This document shows positions 48,101 to 56,151 of a stretch of DNA of 64,000 bases, one piece after another; position 1 is the stretch's first letter, and every line of letters starts with the position of its first letter. Below the pieces are notes generated by a model that worked only from the letters and a program-made list of their open reading frames with translations, searched no databases and was not told the origin of the DNA. The stretch is taken from contig OZ038439.1 in the NCBI GenBank assembly GCA_964036275.1, positions 3,867,142-3,931,141 on the forward strand. Reading direction: 5' to 3'. Made by a program: the position numbers and the translations under genes. Source of the DNA: Litoditis marina. Its lineage: Eukaryota; Nematoda; Chromadorea; Rhabditida; Rhabditidae.

Positions 48101-48471
48101 GTTTAGTGTGATTTAAGTATAAGAATTCATTTTCTTTGAATGAGCTCACATGTGCAACTCTCTACTGTGCTATACGTCACGAACGGTAAAGGGAAACTTA
48201 TGACTCATGATGCACATCAGAAAAGCGTGAAAGATTTGTCTGTTCAATCTTCACTGTTGCAGTGAATCCTGAAGTTTGCTTTGCTTGAATATCACCGGGA
48301 TAAATGATAAAACAAGTTTCAAGTTTAACGATTTTCATTATATCCGTCTATTGCAGTGAGCCGATCACGGGCCTTTTGAATGATTTGATGGCATTCAAAT
48401 TCGACGAAAAATGGGCCGATGAGGCTACCAGCCGTCTGCCGGTTTTCGCTCAACTCAGCAGCAATCAATAG
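23088..48471 (+). CDS. Tandem CCCH zinc-finger RNA-binding protein, TTP/TIS11 (ZFP36) class
   Basis: A 400-residue protein from ten exons in consistent phase: 23088-23152, 23636-23738, 40242-40390, 41049-41149, 44772-44913, 45878-46009, 46459-46622, 47233-47379, 47765-47849 and 48357-48471. Two fingers of form C-x8-C-x5-C-x3-H are visible, each led by YKTE ([15 protein letters not shown] and [15 protein letters not shown]), with the 18-residue spacing between fingers typical of TTP. Such fingers bind UAUUUA-type AU-rich elements in mRNA 3'UTRs. The C terminus ends [13 protein letters not shown], which resembles the conserved CNOT1-binding motif of ZFP36 proteins. A role as a cytoplasmic adaptor bringing CCR4-NOT deadenylase to target mRNAs is therefore likely (inference). 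The N terminus is Ser/Thr/Pro-rich; residues after the fingers are Ala-, Gly- and Ser-rich. Start [10 protein letters not shown] lies 20 nt after an acceptor, so a 5' exon or trans-splicing is possible. Intron 2 is 16.5 kb. Probably orthologous to a worm TIS11-like gene such as ccch-1 or gla-3, but I cannot decide which. Confidence 0.93.
24251..24428 (+). repeat. 180-bp dispersed repeat, copy 1
   Basis: It runs from AAAAGGGTTCACATCAGG through TCGACAAAAGTGAGCATCAG, AAGCAAGCATATG and ATCACCGAGAATCTGTA to GTGAGCATCAGCCAACATC. The copy at 27,472-27,650 is in inverse orientation. Confidence 0.85.
24638..24814. mobile_element. hAT-like MITE (CATACACCAG family), copy 2
   Basis: The left end CATACACC...CAGCAAGGTTGTCCG and right end ACCTTACTGGGGTATG are flanked by perfect 8-bp duplications GTTGGTTT (24,630-24,637 and 24,815-24,822). 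Relative to copy 1 the body is in the opposite orientation. Confidence 0.88.
25711..25901. mobile_element. hAT-like MITE (CATACACCAG family), copy 3
   Basis: TIRs are CATACGCCAGTAAGGT and ACCTTGCTGGTGTATG, with 8-bp duplications GGTATCGT on both sides (25,703-25,710 and 25,902-25,909). An internal 20-bp block with AAAAGTAGACCGATTTTCAT is tandemly duplicated in this copy, making it longer than the others. Confidence 0.9.
25963..25974 (+). repeat. Poly-G run, 12 nt
   Basis: Uninterrupted G run followed by AGGG. Other G runs lie at 26,203 (8), 29,658 (16), 29,701 (12), 41,656 (11) and 42,949 (20), and a C run at 15,173 (10). Confidence 0.9.
27472..27650 (-). repeat. 180-bp dispersed repeat, copy 2 (inverted)
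   Basis: The reverse complement of 24,251-24,428 with scattered differences (GATGTTGGCTGATGCTCAC at one end, CGACCTGATGTGAACCC at the other). The two copies are 3.2 kb apart in opposite orientation in the same intron. Confidence 0.85.
29590..29712 (+). repeat. GGGGTTTTGCCC repeats with long G runs
   Basis: Repeated GGGGTTTTGCCC blocks contain expanded G runs of 16 (29,658-29,673) and 12 (29,701-29,712). The 125-codon minus-strand frame nearby is probably non-coding. Confidence 0.7.
30950..31060. repeat. CT microsatellite
   Basis: A long CT tract inside intron 2, followed about 150 bp later by a GC-rich patch with GGTCTGTCCGGTGGTCCGTC. The minus-strand 176-codon frame ([10 protein letters not shown]) is an artefact of this tract. 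Confidence 0.9.
32868..32914 (+). repeat. CATACACCAG-family right-end fragment
   Basis: GAACTACTTTTTGTCGAATAG and ACCTTACTGGTGTATG match the right half of the MITE family. No left end was found. Confidence 0.6.
33361..33590. repeat. GA-rich tract
   Basis: Irregular GAGAGA and GGGAGA sequence over 230 bp, followed by ATCAGCTGTTTGTCG at 33,607. Confidence 0.85.
34497..34666. mobile_element. hAT-like MITE (CATACACCAG family), copy 4
   Basis: Ends are CATACACCAGTGAAGTTGTCC and GGACCTTACTGGGGTTTG (one terminal change). Perfect 8-bp duplications GTTGCTTT lie at 34,489-34,496 and 34,667-34,674. Confidence 0.88.
35355..35770. repeat. GA tract and neighbouring CT-rich stretch
   Basis: (GA)n at 35,355-35,410 and an interrupted CT-rich segment at 35,600-35,770. 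There is no exon evidence. Confidence 0.8.
39109..39159. repeat. (CT)25 microsatellite
   Basis: Pure CT repeat of about 50 bp followed by GTCTGCGGCGGCAG. A TCAGCTGTTT box lies at 39,341. Confidence 0.97.
40546..40613 (+). CDS. Candidate alternative copy of CCCH exon 3
   Basis: The last 50 nt (40,564-40,613) match the last 50 nt of exon 3 (40,341-40,390) at 46 sites, including the GT donor. Three of the four differences are synonymous and one changes T to N ([15 protein letters not shown]). With the acceptor TTTACTAG at 40,545 the exon starts in phase 0 and ends in phase 2, exactly like exon 3. Exon 2 could therefore splice to either, but not usefully to both. This would replace the Ser/Thr-rich first two thirds of exon 3 with CQTLKN. 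The acceptor is weaker than usual. Use in RNA is not shown. Confidence 0.45.
42949..42968 (+). repeat. Poly-G run of 20
   Basis: The longest mononucleotide G run in the window. Such G tracts can form G-quadruplexes and are known to be unstable in worms lacking the DOG-1/FANCJ helicase. Confidence 0.95.
43918..43990 (-). other. tRNA-like sequence (pseudogene or SINE)
   Basis: On the minus strand, GCGTGGCGCAGTGGTAAGTG (A-box region) and GAGAGTTCGAGTCCCGGG (B-box region) are well spaced. The acceptor stem and T stem do not pair well, so a working tRNA is unlikely. Confidence 0.45.
44190..44460 (+). repeat. TACTAG-rich tandem stretch
   Basis: The 24-bp unit around AGCCTACGAGTAAGTTACTA is repeated at 44,200-44,250, followed by degenerate CTACTAG blocks. 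A related stretch is at 43,630-43,800 on the other side of the tRNA-like sequence. Confidence 0.65.
45230..45390. repeat. CT-rich tract in intron 5
   Basis: Interrupted CTCTCT sequence between zinc-finger exons 5 and 6, with CAGCTG at 45,121 and 45,436 on either side. Confidence 0.9.
46024..46095 (+). other. tRNA-like sequence in CCCH intron 6
   Basis: GATGGCCGAGTGGATAGAC (A-box region) and ACGGGTTCGGATCCTGT (B-box, with a good T stem) start 15 bp after the exon 6 donor. The acceptor arms do not pair, so it is probably a SINE or pseudo-tRNA rather than a gene. Confidence 0.45.
46811..46830 (+). CDS. Candidate 20-nt alternative copy of CCCH exon 7 end
   Basis: CCCCGGAGCACCTAATC plus GT repeats the last bases of exon 7 (46,606-46,622) and its donor. 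Preceded by GATTTAAG, the 20-nt unit would start in phase 2 and end in phase 1, as exon 7 does, encoding LPGAPN. It would replace exon 7, not add to it. The acceptor is poor and the match is short, so this may be only a duplication relic. Confidence 0.25.
47490..47534 (+). pseudogene. Duplicated tail of CCCH exon 8 (relic)
   Basis: GAGTCACCCGACGGCAGCTA and the following bases to TGCGGTACGA repeat 47,335-47,379 with six differences (three synonymous, giving [15 protein letters not shown]). The intron sequence after each copy is also similar, so a tandem block of about 155 bp was duplicated. No acceptor gives the correct phase, so the copy is probably unused. Confidence 0.6.
47880..48065 (+). 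mobile_element. GC-rich tRNA-derived SINE in the last CCCH intron
   Basis: It contains GTGGCCGACTGC (A-box-like) and a perfect T arm GCGGGTTCGATTCCCGC, followed by a GC-rich body to about 48,065. It is much more GC-rich than the surrounding intron. It differs in sequence from the CGTCGCCAACG-headed family. Confidence 0.55.
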
Positions 48472-49272
48472 GCAGCGGATTGTCAGCTAGGTACTTAAGT
48501 TGTATTTTCATTATAATAAGTGAAACTACAAGCGATAAGCAGATAATTGTCAGTTTTCCTTTTACGTAAGGTTCGCTGTTTTCAAAGCAATGTGGTGTGC
48601 GTGGTCCTATCCCACTGTGTTTGTAGTTTGATCACGTTCCTTTACAACCATGGTACAATTTACAATGTCACTACTACGATATAAGTCGGTCAGAGTAGGC
48701 GCATTCTTCACGCAGGATACTTTGTAGCTCAGACAAGTTTCGAAACTTGCTCAAGTTTTTCTGTGCGTTTATGAATTCAATCTCATGAGTGTTGTTTTTT
48801 TTCAGAATCCCCTGCTTCTCTCATCTATTTCAACGTCCTTTCTACAAATGTTTTGATCTACTCGACCCACAGCATGGAATCATCTGCCGACGGTCTTCAC
48901 CGACTCACCCCCTCTAAATCTGTTCTCGTTCTCTACTCGATAGCCTCTAATTTAACTCCTCACCAAATAGGATCCCCATTTCGAGCCCTTTTCCCCAAGT
49001 CCTTCAAGGACTAATGTGTTCTATAGCTCGAAATGGACCCGATTTGGTTCATTTCTCGATCAGGCTCCCTCCAATATATCTTTCGTATTATAGTTATCAC
49101 CCATATAGCATGGCTATCGTTCACAAGTTGTATCACCGGCTCGTTTCATGTATGTCTTCTTTCTACCCCCGCATATATACTTTCATTTGCTCTCCTCTTG
49201 TACAGTTGAATGTAGATAATAATGTATGTGTGTGTGGTTATCTGTAGATCTGTGCCTGATCTTAGTGCCTTT

Positions 49273-49358
49273 CCGAGGTGTTTCGTGCGCGGCTGCCGCG
49301 TGTCCGCGGCCCTGCAGCGGACGTGTTGCGCGCGGCCGGCTACCTGCGGGCACCTCGG
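49273..49358 (+). ncRNA. GC-rich structured RNA candidate
   Basis: CCGAGGTG and CACCTCGG close an 86-nt segment in which CGCGGCTGCCGCG and GTCCGC...GCGGAC form inner hairpins. The segment is far richer in GC than its surroundings. It could be a folded 3'UTR element, an independent small RNA or the GC-rich core of a repeat. No family is recognised. Confidence 0.35.
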
Positions 49359-50153
49359 TTCCCAAGACCTCTCTGCTTTGACTCGGTAACCTTATCAATT
49401 CGCCCCCCATATATTACCTCATTAGACTTCTATAATAGCTAGCGTGTCACCCCTCCCGCTGATGATTCGTTTTACATGTAGAAAGGGTGTACTGTATCTT
49501 TTCCTGCTGTCTGTGTTGTCATGTGTTTCACACGTGTTCACGTGACATTTTCACGTATTTCAACAAACGCACGTGACACAACAGCATTTCCCTTCATCTT
49601 TCATAAGTTATTATTCTGTCTAAATAACGTTTTGGTTTTTTATTTAATTTATTTCTCCCCCTCTCCCGTTTTATACCCTTCATTCTACTGCCGGTGCCCA
49701 TCTACACTGCTTTTCTTCTCTGTGTCTCTAGACTCTCTCTCTCGATCATATTGTCTCTCCTCGCCTAAATAATTGTACGTCAGTGTTTTATCCGCGCCTT
49801 TACCGGACGGTTTCACCGGTACCCTTAATAAGTTGAGCATATTATCTATATTATTCATTTGTTAATCGTAATAAGTTGTCATTTCCCAGTGTTATCAGGG
49901 CGATTGGGTGGTTTTCACGTTTTCTTGGGTACTCGTAAAACTACCTGTATTCTTCCCAAGCTTTCGAGTAACCACCCGAGCCCCGTTTCGGTCCATTTCA
50001 TACCCGGTCATACCAGCATTCATTCATTTATTCAATATTATTATTATATTATATTTTCAAAATCAAATACCCGTGTTTTTCATAGCTCCGCCCCTTTTTG
50101 GCGCCCCATCTTCCTCGTTCAATTCTTTCAAACGGAGCCTCTCGGCTGCCCAA

Positions 50154-50161
50154 TATTTATT
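50154..50161 (+). promoter_or_regulatory. AU-rich element UAUUUAUU
   Basis: A TATTTATT octamer downstream of the CCCH stop, with further ATTTA motifs at 49,641. TTP-class proteins bind this motif and commonly regulate their own mRNA. Self-regulation here is an inference and requires that the 3'UTR extends this far. Confidence 0.35.
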
Positions 50162-50240
50162 CCCCATTTTTGTCTTTTAGACGTAGTTTTATTGTTTTTT
50201 TTATTGCCTGACCAGGAAAAATGTACTTTTTCATCATTTT

Positions 50241-50319
50241 TTCATTGTCCGTAGTTAACCTATCGAGTAGTTTTCTCAAGAAGTTTTTCGTGTTCGATAG
50301 GTTGGCTACGGACAATTGC
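50241..50319 (+). ncRNA. Pre-miRNA-like hairpin
   Basis: Bases 50,244-50,269 pair with 50,291-50,316 with no bulge: 26 pairs, of which four are G-U. The loop is 21 nt and contains TTTTCTCAAG. Arms are ATTGTCCGTAGTTAACCTAT and ATAGGTTGGCTACGGACAAT. Size and loop fit a nematode miRNA precursor, and the G-U pairs favour the + strand as the RNA. I do not recognise the mature sequence. A very short foldback transposon is the main alternative. Confidence 0.45.
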
Positions 50320-51219
50320 TTGCTGTGGTAATAATCGCTTAGATAGTCTCGCTAGCATGAACATTTAGATTTGCTTAGATTTTACACGTTGAAAACATTA
50401 TTATTCTATTATACATTGTTCGTACAGTATGATTATTGCGTTGAAGACAATAAACTTGCTAGTTATATGTGTTTTGTGGTTTGGATAGTGAATATGCAAA
50501 ATTGGATTAAAGAGAGAAGTTAATGTTCCGTAAAGTTTAATGGAAATGACCATATTTTAACCAACATTTTTTTTCTAGATCTCGAAATGAGATTCGGAAG
50601 AATGTGTTATTTGTTTGTTTTTACTTAAATAAGTTGTAAACTCTCAAGGCAAGAGGTTTTGAATTGAAAATATCCCCCGGCGCGGTGCTGCGCCACAATC
50701 GTGTTTCCCGTACTAGATACGGCGCAGTCAGGGCCGCGGCTATATAGATAGACGCTTTTCCAACAGATTCGAACCCCGATAAGTAGTCCCGTGCTGTGTT
50801 TATAACATGATGGTATGGTCTGGACAAATCGGTAAGATAGTTGTCATAATAAGTGCTCTTTACTACTCATATGTGGTAAGGATCAATCCATATGATTACA
50901 TTTTGGAAAAGTTTTACAGGTGTTATATATCCGTTTTTTTGTGGAGAGGCTAATACATTCTATTTAATTATTTAGTTTCAAAGAATGATCATAACGATTG
51001 TGCTTTACTGCTGATGAGGTGGTAAGAAATATTACACATGTCATAGCATTTTTGTTGAGTTTGACTAGTTGCATAGCAACTTAATAAATATAACAGTTTC
51101 CCGTATTGAAAATGTTGTGGAAAGTTTTGCAGATATCAATTTGTATACTATCTAGTTGTTACACAGTTATTCAAAGACATTGAACAATTAAAAAGTTGTA
51201 TGTAAATCTTCATACTGCA

Positions 51220-51456
51220 GAAATTCCCCAAAACAACTCCACGGAGACAGTTCTCTTTTGCAATGTAGAATGCGAATTTGTAGCGAAAATGTCGAAAATT
51301 TCTCCGTTAAGTTTTACATCACAAAACGCATTGAATGTTTTTGATTCTTACCGTAGGAATGTCACTAAGAATGAAAAATACTATACCGATAAGCGAAAGA
51401 AATGTGAAACGGTTGAGGGGATCATTGCCCCGTTTGACTCAGGAATAGGTGAATAG
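51220..51456 (+). CDS. Weak open frame after an acceptor-like site
   Basis: After ATACTGCAG the frame EIPQNNSTETVLFCN... stays open for about 80 codons to TAG at 51,456 and contains a basic KRKKCETVEG stretch. No start, donor or partner exon was found. It could be a terminal exon, a relic or chance. Confidence 0.2.
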   Translation, partial: EIPQNNSTETVLFCNVECEFVAKMSKISPLSFTSQNALNVFDSYRRNVTKNEKYYTDKRKKCETVEGIIAPFDSGIGE

Positions 51457-52159
51457 GAGTTGACGAGAACTTTATGAAGTTAACAAAATTAGACTTTGAA
51501 GAAAAATACAGCTGTGCGCTGGTTCATTAGTTCACATCATTCCTACTTTAAGGTTCCTACAGGTAGATATTATGTGAAGAGGTCAAAGATCTGATAACAT
51601 CACTTGGAATCCATGCAAATGAAAACTAATCGGGTTATTAGCAGTTATAGCAGCTTTAGCAGCTAGTCAATTGTGAAGTTACGTGAAACATGTTGAACAC
51701 AGCAAAAATCAGAACCGTACAATGACAAATTTGTGCACGATTCCTCATTAGAATGCTAACTTCACGTGACTATTTAATTGACTTCTAGTATAGCGGTTCA
51801 CTCAGAGGTTTTCATACGAGAACTTCGCTGTGAGTTATGCTTGATAGTTGCGGTGACAATAACTTTTTCAACAATCAGAAATTTCACTTTTATCTGGGTG
51901 TACAGTTACGACATGACGAAGTTGGAATTGTTGGGTTTATATTGTTGTTTAGGGTTTAGCACTGCTTTTTGCAGGTTACAAACGATCCAATTTGTTTGAT
52001 TCATGTTCGAGAGTAAAAATCATGAAGTAATATATGCATAACCGGGATATATAACTTTTTCTATCAGAACAATCCATATTTATGTGTTTAACTAGTCTAT
52101 TTAATGCGATGTTTTCGTATAAATAGTTGGAACCAAAATGAATAGTTACATTCGACAAA

Positions 52160-54602
52160 ATGCACTGCAATCTACTTCTGTGTATCCTAGTTGGTGAGTT
52201 CGAAACAGGTTAATTTTGATATTTCACCCATATACGGGCCATACTTGACTCAAAACATTATCCATGGGCTCACATTTGTTCGAAATAAATCGTTTTGATG
52301 TCAATACTAGTGAGACTCACAGAGTGCCCATTCGATTCCTACTGTAGAAGTACAAATTGAAAGTTATTGACATGGAGAAATGGGTTTTTTCCCGTTTTCT
52401 CACTACTTTTACCAATCTCACTTTTACTTATACTTAGTAGATATTGAAACGACAATAAGCATGTGAGTGCACATGCTGCAATATCCAGACACGTTGATCC
52501 TGCGTGTCTTGCTTTGTACACCATACTGTCAAGTGCACAGTCACGTGAAACATGTTAAGTACATCAGAACCCAGGAATGTGCAATGACAAAGCACACGAT
52601 GACTCATTATAATGCTAACTTTACGTGACTATTTCATTCACTTCTAGTATACGTAATTTGAATAATGACAAACTAGCCAATTGGGTGGAAGTGGTTTAAT
52701 AGACACCCGAGAGCATTAGAGGGGAACGGTATCGTGGAAGTTGCTCGAATGCTCTCAAATTCTTTGAAAATAAAGTCTCTTCCTAACTTCAGTTGGCGTT
52801 TCGTTTGCTTCGGCTTTGGATTCCAAATCGATTGGAGAATTTCTCGAGGTTTGTTCGAAACCAAAATTAAACTCACACTTCAAAATAATTTATACCGGTC
52901 TGATGTACAAAGTTACACCTCTTTCTATAACAGAGGATTAAAGTTACTCTCACAATGTTTTCAAACAGCCATGTCTTTTATAGGGAGTGTCCAAATATTC
53001 GTTGTAGTTGATCTTCATAAACGTCATAATTTTCGGTGGTTTTCTGAAAAACAACAAGATCAACCTAGAAACACCGCAAGAAAAGCAAAGTCTACATAGT
53101 CTTTTTCAGCTGCACAACGACTTCCGTTCTCGTCTGGCGAATGGCAAACTCGGAATGCCAAAGGCCGCCAATATAATGAAAATGGTAACCTTTTTTATTC
53201 ATTAAAATTGAAGTTTATCAAACTTATTCTGGACGTTTTTTCTTGTTGTTTGTTGTTGTTGTTTGCGGTTGACTAGCATGAAGCGGCGCTACTTCCACAA
53301 CCCAGTTAGAATATTATTGACATAATCAAAAAGTTATACATGACTTCATTTTCAGACATGGGATTCCTCATTGGCCAGAACCGCCCAGCAACATTCGGAT
53401 AAATGTGTCTTCCAACATTCGAGTAACAGAGGAATGGGAGAGAATATCTACATGGCTTGGGGAGGAAGTGGACATGTAAGAAAATCAACAAGTCCTTCGA
53501 TAGAGCAATCAATGAATTAAACTGCTCGAAATTTTCAGTGAAAGGACCTAGTCAGTTATTTTATCACCTTTCTCGAATTGAAACTTCAGTGTTTACAGTA
53601 ATTCGGTCTAGCAGAGTCTAGCAGAGCGATCCCGTGCATACCGTTGTACTTATTATTACTTTCACTAATCACCATAACAGTATTTTTGTGGCGGACTGTA
53701 ACGTAATTAACTCACTTCTCGTGAAATTGATGTCCACTACTGGTAATTTTCGATTTCTCCAGATCGCGGGTGCAGCCAAGGGTTGGGGAGACAATGAAAT
53801 GCCGTATTGGAAGGAGGGACTCCGATTCACTGGGAAGGAACTGAACAAAGCGGGACACGCGACTCAGGTTGGTAACCAACAAAACTATTAGATTTAAGAA
53901 TGATAATTCATCCAACAAAAAACAATGTAATCATCTGTAATCCTCCACAGTTGTGAACTTTTGTTGATTTTAAAGTTTTCAGTTTTTGACATTTTGCTAA
54001 CCACTTTCGATGGTAAACCAACGTGCTAAATCTATATCTCACTGACTGAGTTGAAATATATTCAGATGGCGTGGGCCACTTCGAACAAACTCGGATGCGG
54101 AGTCTCAAAATGTTCGAATAACAGAACATTCATCGTCTGCAACTACCAGAAACCGTATGTGAAACCATTGTTAGAGTATATATATTCATCATTAGCAAAC
54201 TCTCTTACCGCTGTAATGACTATAGTCTCATCGGGTATTTTAATGGGGTTTTTATTAAAATTCAATCTGTTGCGGCACACAAATTAACTAATTTCCATTA
54301 GTTTCCAATTGAAATAGAATTCTATCCAATGTCCTTTTCAATTTTCCATTAAGAACCCAGCAGTTTGACATCAACACACCGCGATCAAAGCACGTGGAAT
54401 GATAAAATACAAAATAATTGATGTTTCCATGTTTAGTTCAAAAAGACTGTTGCATTCAATGTTAGTATCGTTACATTTGTACCGAATAATACAATTATTG
54501 ATTTTCAGAGGCAACTACTACGGACAAAATGTGTACGAGGCTGGTTCTCCGTGTTCCAAGTGCACCAATGGATGTGATACAAAACTGGGACTCTGTCTTT
54601 AA
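52160..54602 (+). CDS. Secreted SCP/TAPS (CAP) domain protein, scl type, copy 1
   Basis: Seven exons in phase: 52160-52193, 52793-52848, 53110-53184, 53356-53475, 53763-53867, 54066-54154 and 54509-54602. The product is 190 aa. Residues 1-19 (MHCNLLLCILVVGVSFASA) form a signal peptide. The CAP domain runs from LHNDFRSRLANG to the C terminus and shows GENIYM, the CAP1-like motif GHATQMAWATS and the CAP2 motif IVCNYQKPGNYYGQNVY. The end, CSKCTNGCDTKLGLC, gives the Cys-rich tail usual in this family. Such proteins are secreted; in nematodes they are linked to immune, sperm and longevity functions, but the molecular activity is not settled. AATAAA follows the stop directly (54,607). The start is the only ATG giving a signal peptide. 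A near-identical convergent copy lies at 56,152-58,593. Confidence 0.95.
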
Positions 54603-54606
54603 GACC

Positions 54607-54612
54607 AATAAA
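54607..54612 (+). terminator. Poly(A) signal of SCP/TAPS copy 1
   Basis: AATAAA five bases after the TAA. Its mirror image serves copy 2 at 56,142-56,147. Confidence 0.75.
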
Positions 54613-54862
54613 CTACTTTTAAAAACATTCAGTTTATTGTTTGAACAAATATAAATATGTATCACTAGCATATCCCGGAGGGTTCAGTTTTATTAATGTG
54701 CGCAATGAAAGATGTTCTCAAAACACTATTTTTCCTAAACGAACTTTTCACACATCATACTCACGGTAAATCTACGAACATGCTTTTGCATTTCATGAAG
54801 CATACATGAAGCCTTTTCAAATTCTGTAAAAATTTAGTTACCTGTTTGAACAAATCTATGTA

Positions 54863-55046
54863 TAGTCGTCGCCAACGGACCGGCAGGAGGGCACTGTATA
54901 TCTCACTTTCCACTGTGTTCGTACACAGGCCTTCAAATCCAAAGTTTGCCGGTAAAGTGTTCTATTAGCGCAGTGGTTTGCGCGTTTGCGTCCTGCCTTG
55001 AATCTTTTGATCGCAGGTTCGATTCCGGCGAGAGACAGAATTTTTC
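54863..55046 (+). mobile_element. tRNA-derived SINE, copy 3
   Basis: On the + strand: GTCGTCGCCAACGGACCGGC, then GGCACTGTATATCTCACTTT, then the tRNA-like unit with ATTAGCGCAGTGGTTTGCGC and GCAGGTTCGATTCCGGCGAG. It has the same order as the copies at 11.8 and 20.0 kb. Confidence 0.8.
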
Positions 55047-55339
55047 TCAATTTGTCACCCACTATATCACTAGAATTTTTTGAATAGTGCAGTGAAAATT
55101 ATGTTTTTTCACCAAAAACTAAGTTGTAGCTTGTAAGGTCAATGAAAAATGCAAGTAAACTACTACTCACGTATTGTGATACTGAAACTAACTGTTTCAT
55201 CAATAACAAGTTATACATGGAGAATCCGAATTTTATAATTAAACATATAGTTGTGTTTCCACAAGCCTCAATATCTGTTTGTTGACGTTGGATGTTTTTC
55301 AGGAGATTCAATTATTTTAACTAAGCTGGTTCTGAATGG

Positions 55340-55530
55340 GCCTGCCCTTCTCGAAGCGTACCTCAGACTTCCCAGCCCATTGGCCAGCCACCTTTGTAAC
55401 GGCCTCGGCGAGAGAGTGTGAAGGTCAGAGATACGCAGATGTCTGCGTTCTCATTGACCTGCACACTCTCTCGCATTTGTAGCTGGCCAATCGTTCTGAG
55501 TGGCTGACTGAGACTTCTTGGAATGGTATC
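55340..55530. mobile_element. Palindromic element in the spacer
   Basis: GGCGAGAGAGTGTGAAGGTC and ACGCAGATGTCTGCGT, with GACCTGCACACTCTCTCGC, form a nearly perfect hairpin with almost no loop. CATTGGCCAGC and GCTGGCCAAT continue the symmetry outwards. Confidence 0.75.
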
Positions 55531-56141
55531 AAGATTTTTTGAAAGCAAACATGACTTTTCTATAAAAAAAATGTTTATTCGCTCGCGGATCCTAATGATG
55601 CTGAAGAACCGTCAACAGAAATTTGAAAAAGAAAACCTACAACCTTTCCAACACCATGTTATCTAGTTTTATGTCCAGGACACGTTTTCTCCTCCTTGTC
55701 ACATTGCAAGAACTGTAAAGCTATACTGAGTACCGAAAAACAGGTCTTATAAAAATTATATGGCACAAAACACAAAACAAACTGCTTGAAAACAAGGATA
55801 AAGGCTCCAGCACAACCGTGATAGTTGGGCTTTCTCTTCCTGTGACTGTAGTAGAAACAACAACGTAGAAATCACTTTCTATCTACGCTTGTTATTTAAC
55901 AACTGTACATTCCCATCGTACAAGTTATTGTCAAATAGTCACTGGCATGTTCGCGTACTCAACGTTATTAGGATGTGTAAAAACTTTGGTTGAAAATAAC
56001 ACAAAATAAATGTTGTCTTGGTCAAAAATTTTTGGAGTATACCTTTTACTGCGTACGTTATCATAACTACACCATCTGAAAAATGGTAGTGACACATATT
56101 TATATTTGTTCAAACAATAAACTGAATGTTTTTAAAAGTAG

Positions 56142-56147
56142 TTTATT
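56142..56147 (-). terminator. Poly(A) signal of SCP/TAPS copy 2
   Basis: TTTATT on the + strand is AATAAA on the minus strand, just beyond the stop codon. Confidence 0.75.
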
Positions 56148-56151
56148 GGTC

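Larger units (their letters stand above)
48472..51195 (+). other. 3' flank and likely long 3'UTR of the CCCH gene
   Basis: No coding exon was recognised. The stretch contains a GC-rich structured element (49,273-49,358), AU-rich pieces (49,635-49,660; 50,020-50,060; UAUUUAUU at 50,154), a strong hairpin (50,241-50,319) and AATAAA near 50,450. A GC-rich patch with a GGCGCGGTGCTGCGCC palindrome lies at 50,680. The position of the real poly(A) site cannot be fixed by eye. Confidence 0.5.
51950..54660 (+). repeat. Left arm of a large inverted duplication
   Basis: This 2.7-kb segment, including a complete SCP/TAPS gene, its introns, promoter side and poly(A) side, is repeated inverted at 56,090-58,810 with few differences. 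The arms share even an AGTCACGT MITE inside intron 1. Confidence 0.92.
54661..56089. other. Spacer between the inverted arms
   Basis: About 1.4 kb of single-copy sequence with no gene. It holds a SINE (54,863-55,046) and a palindrome (55,340-55,530), and is otherwise AT-rich. Confidence 0.7.
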
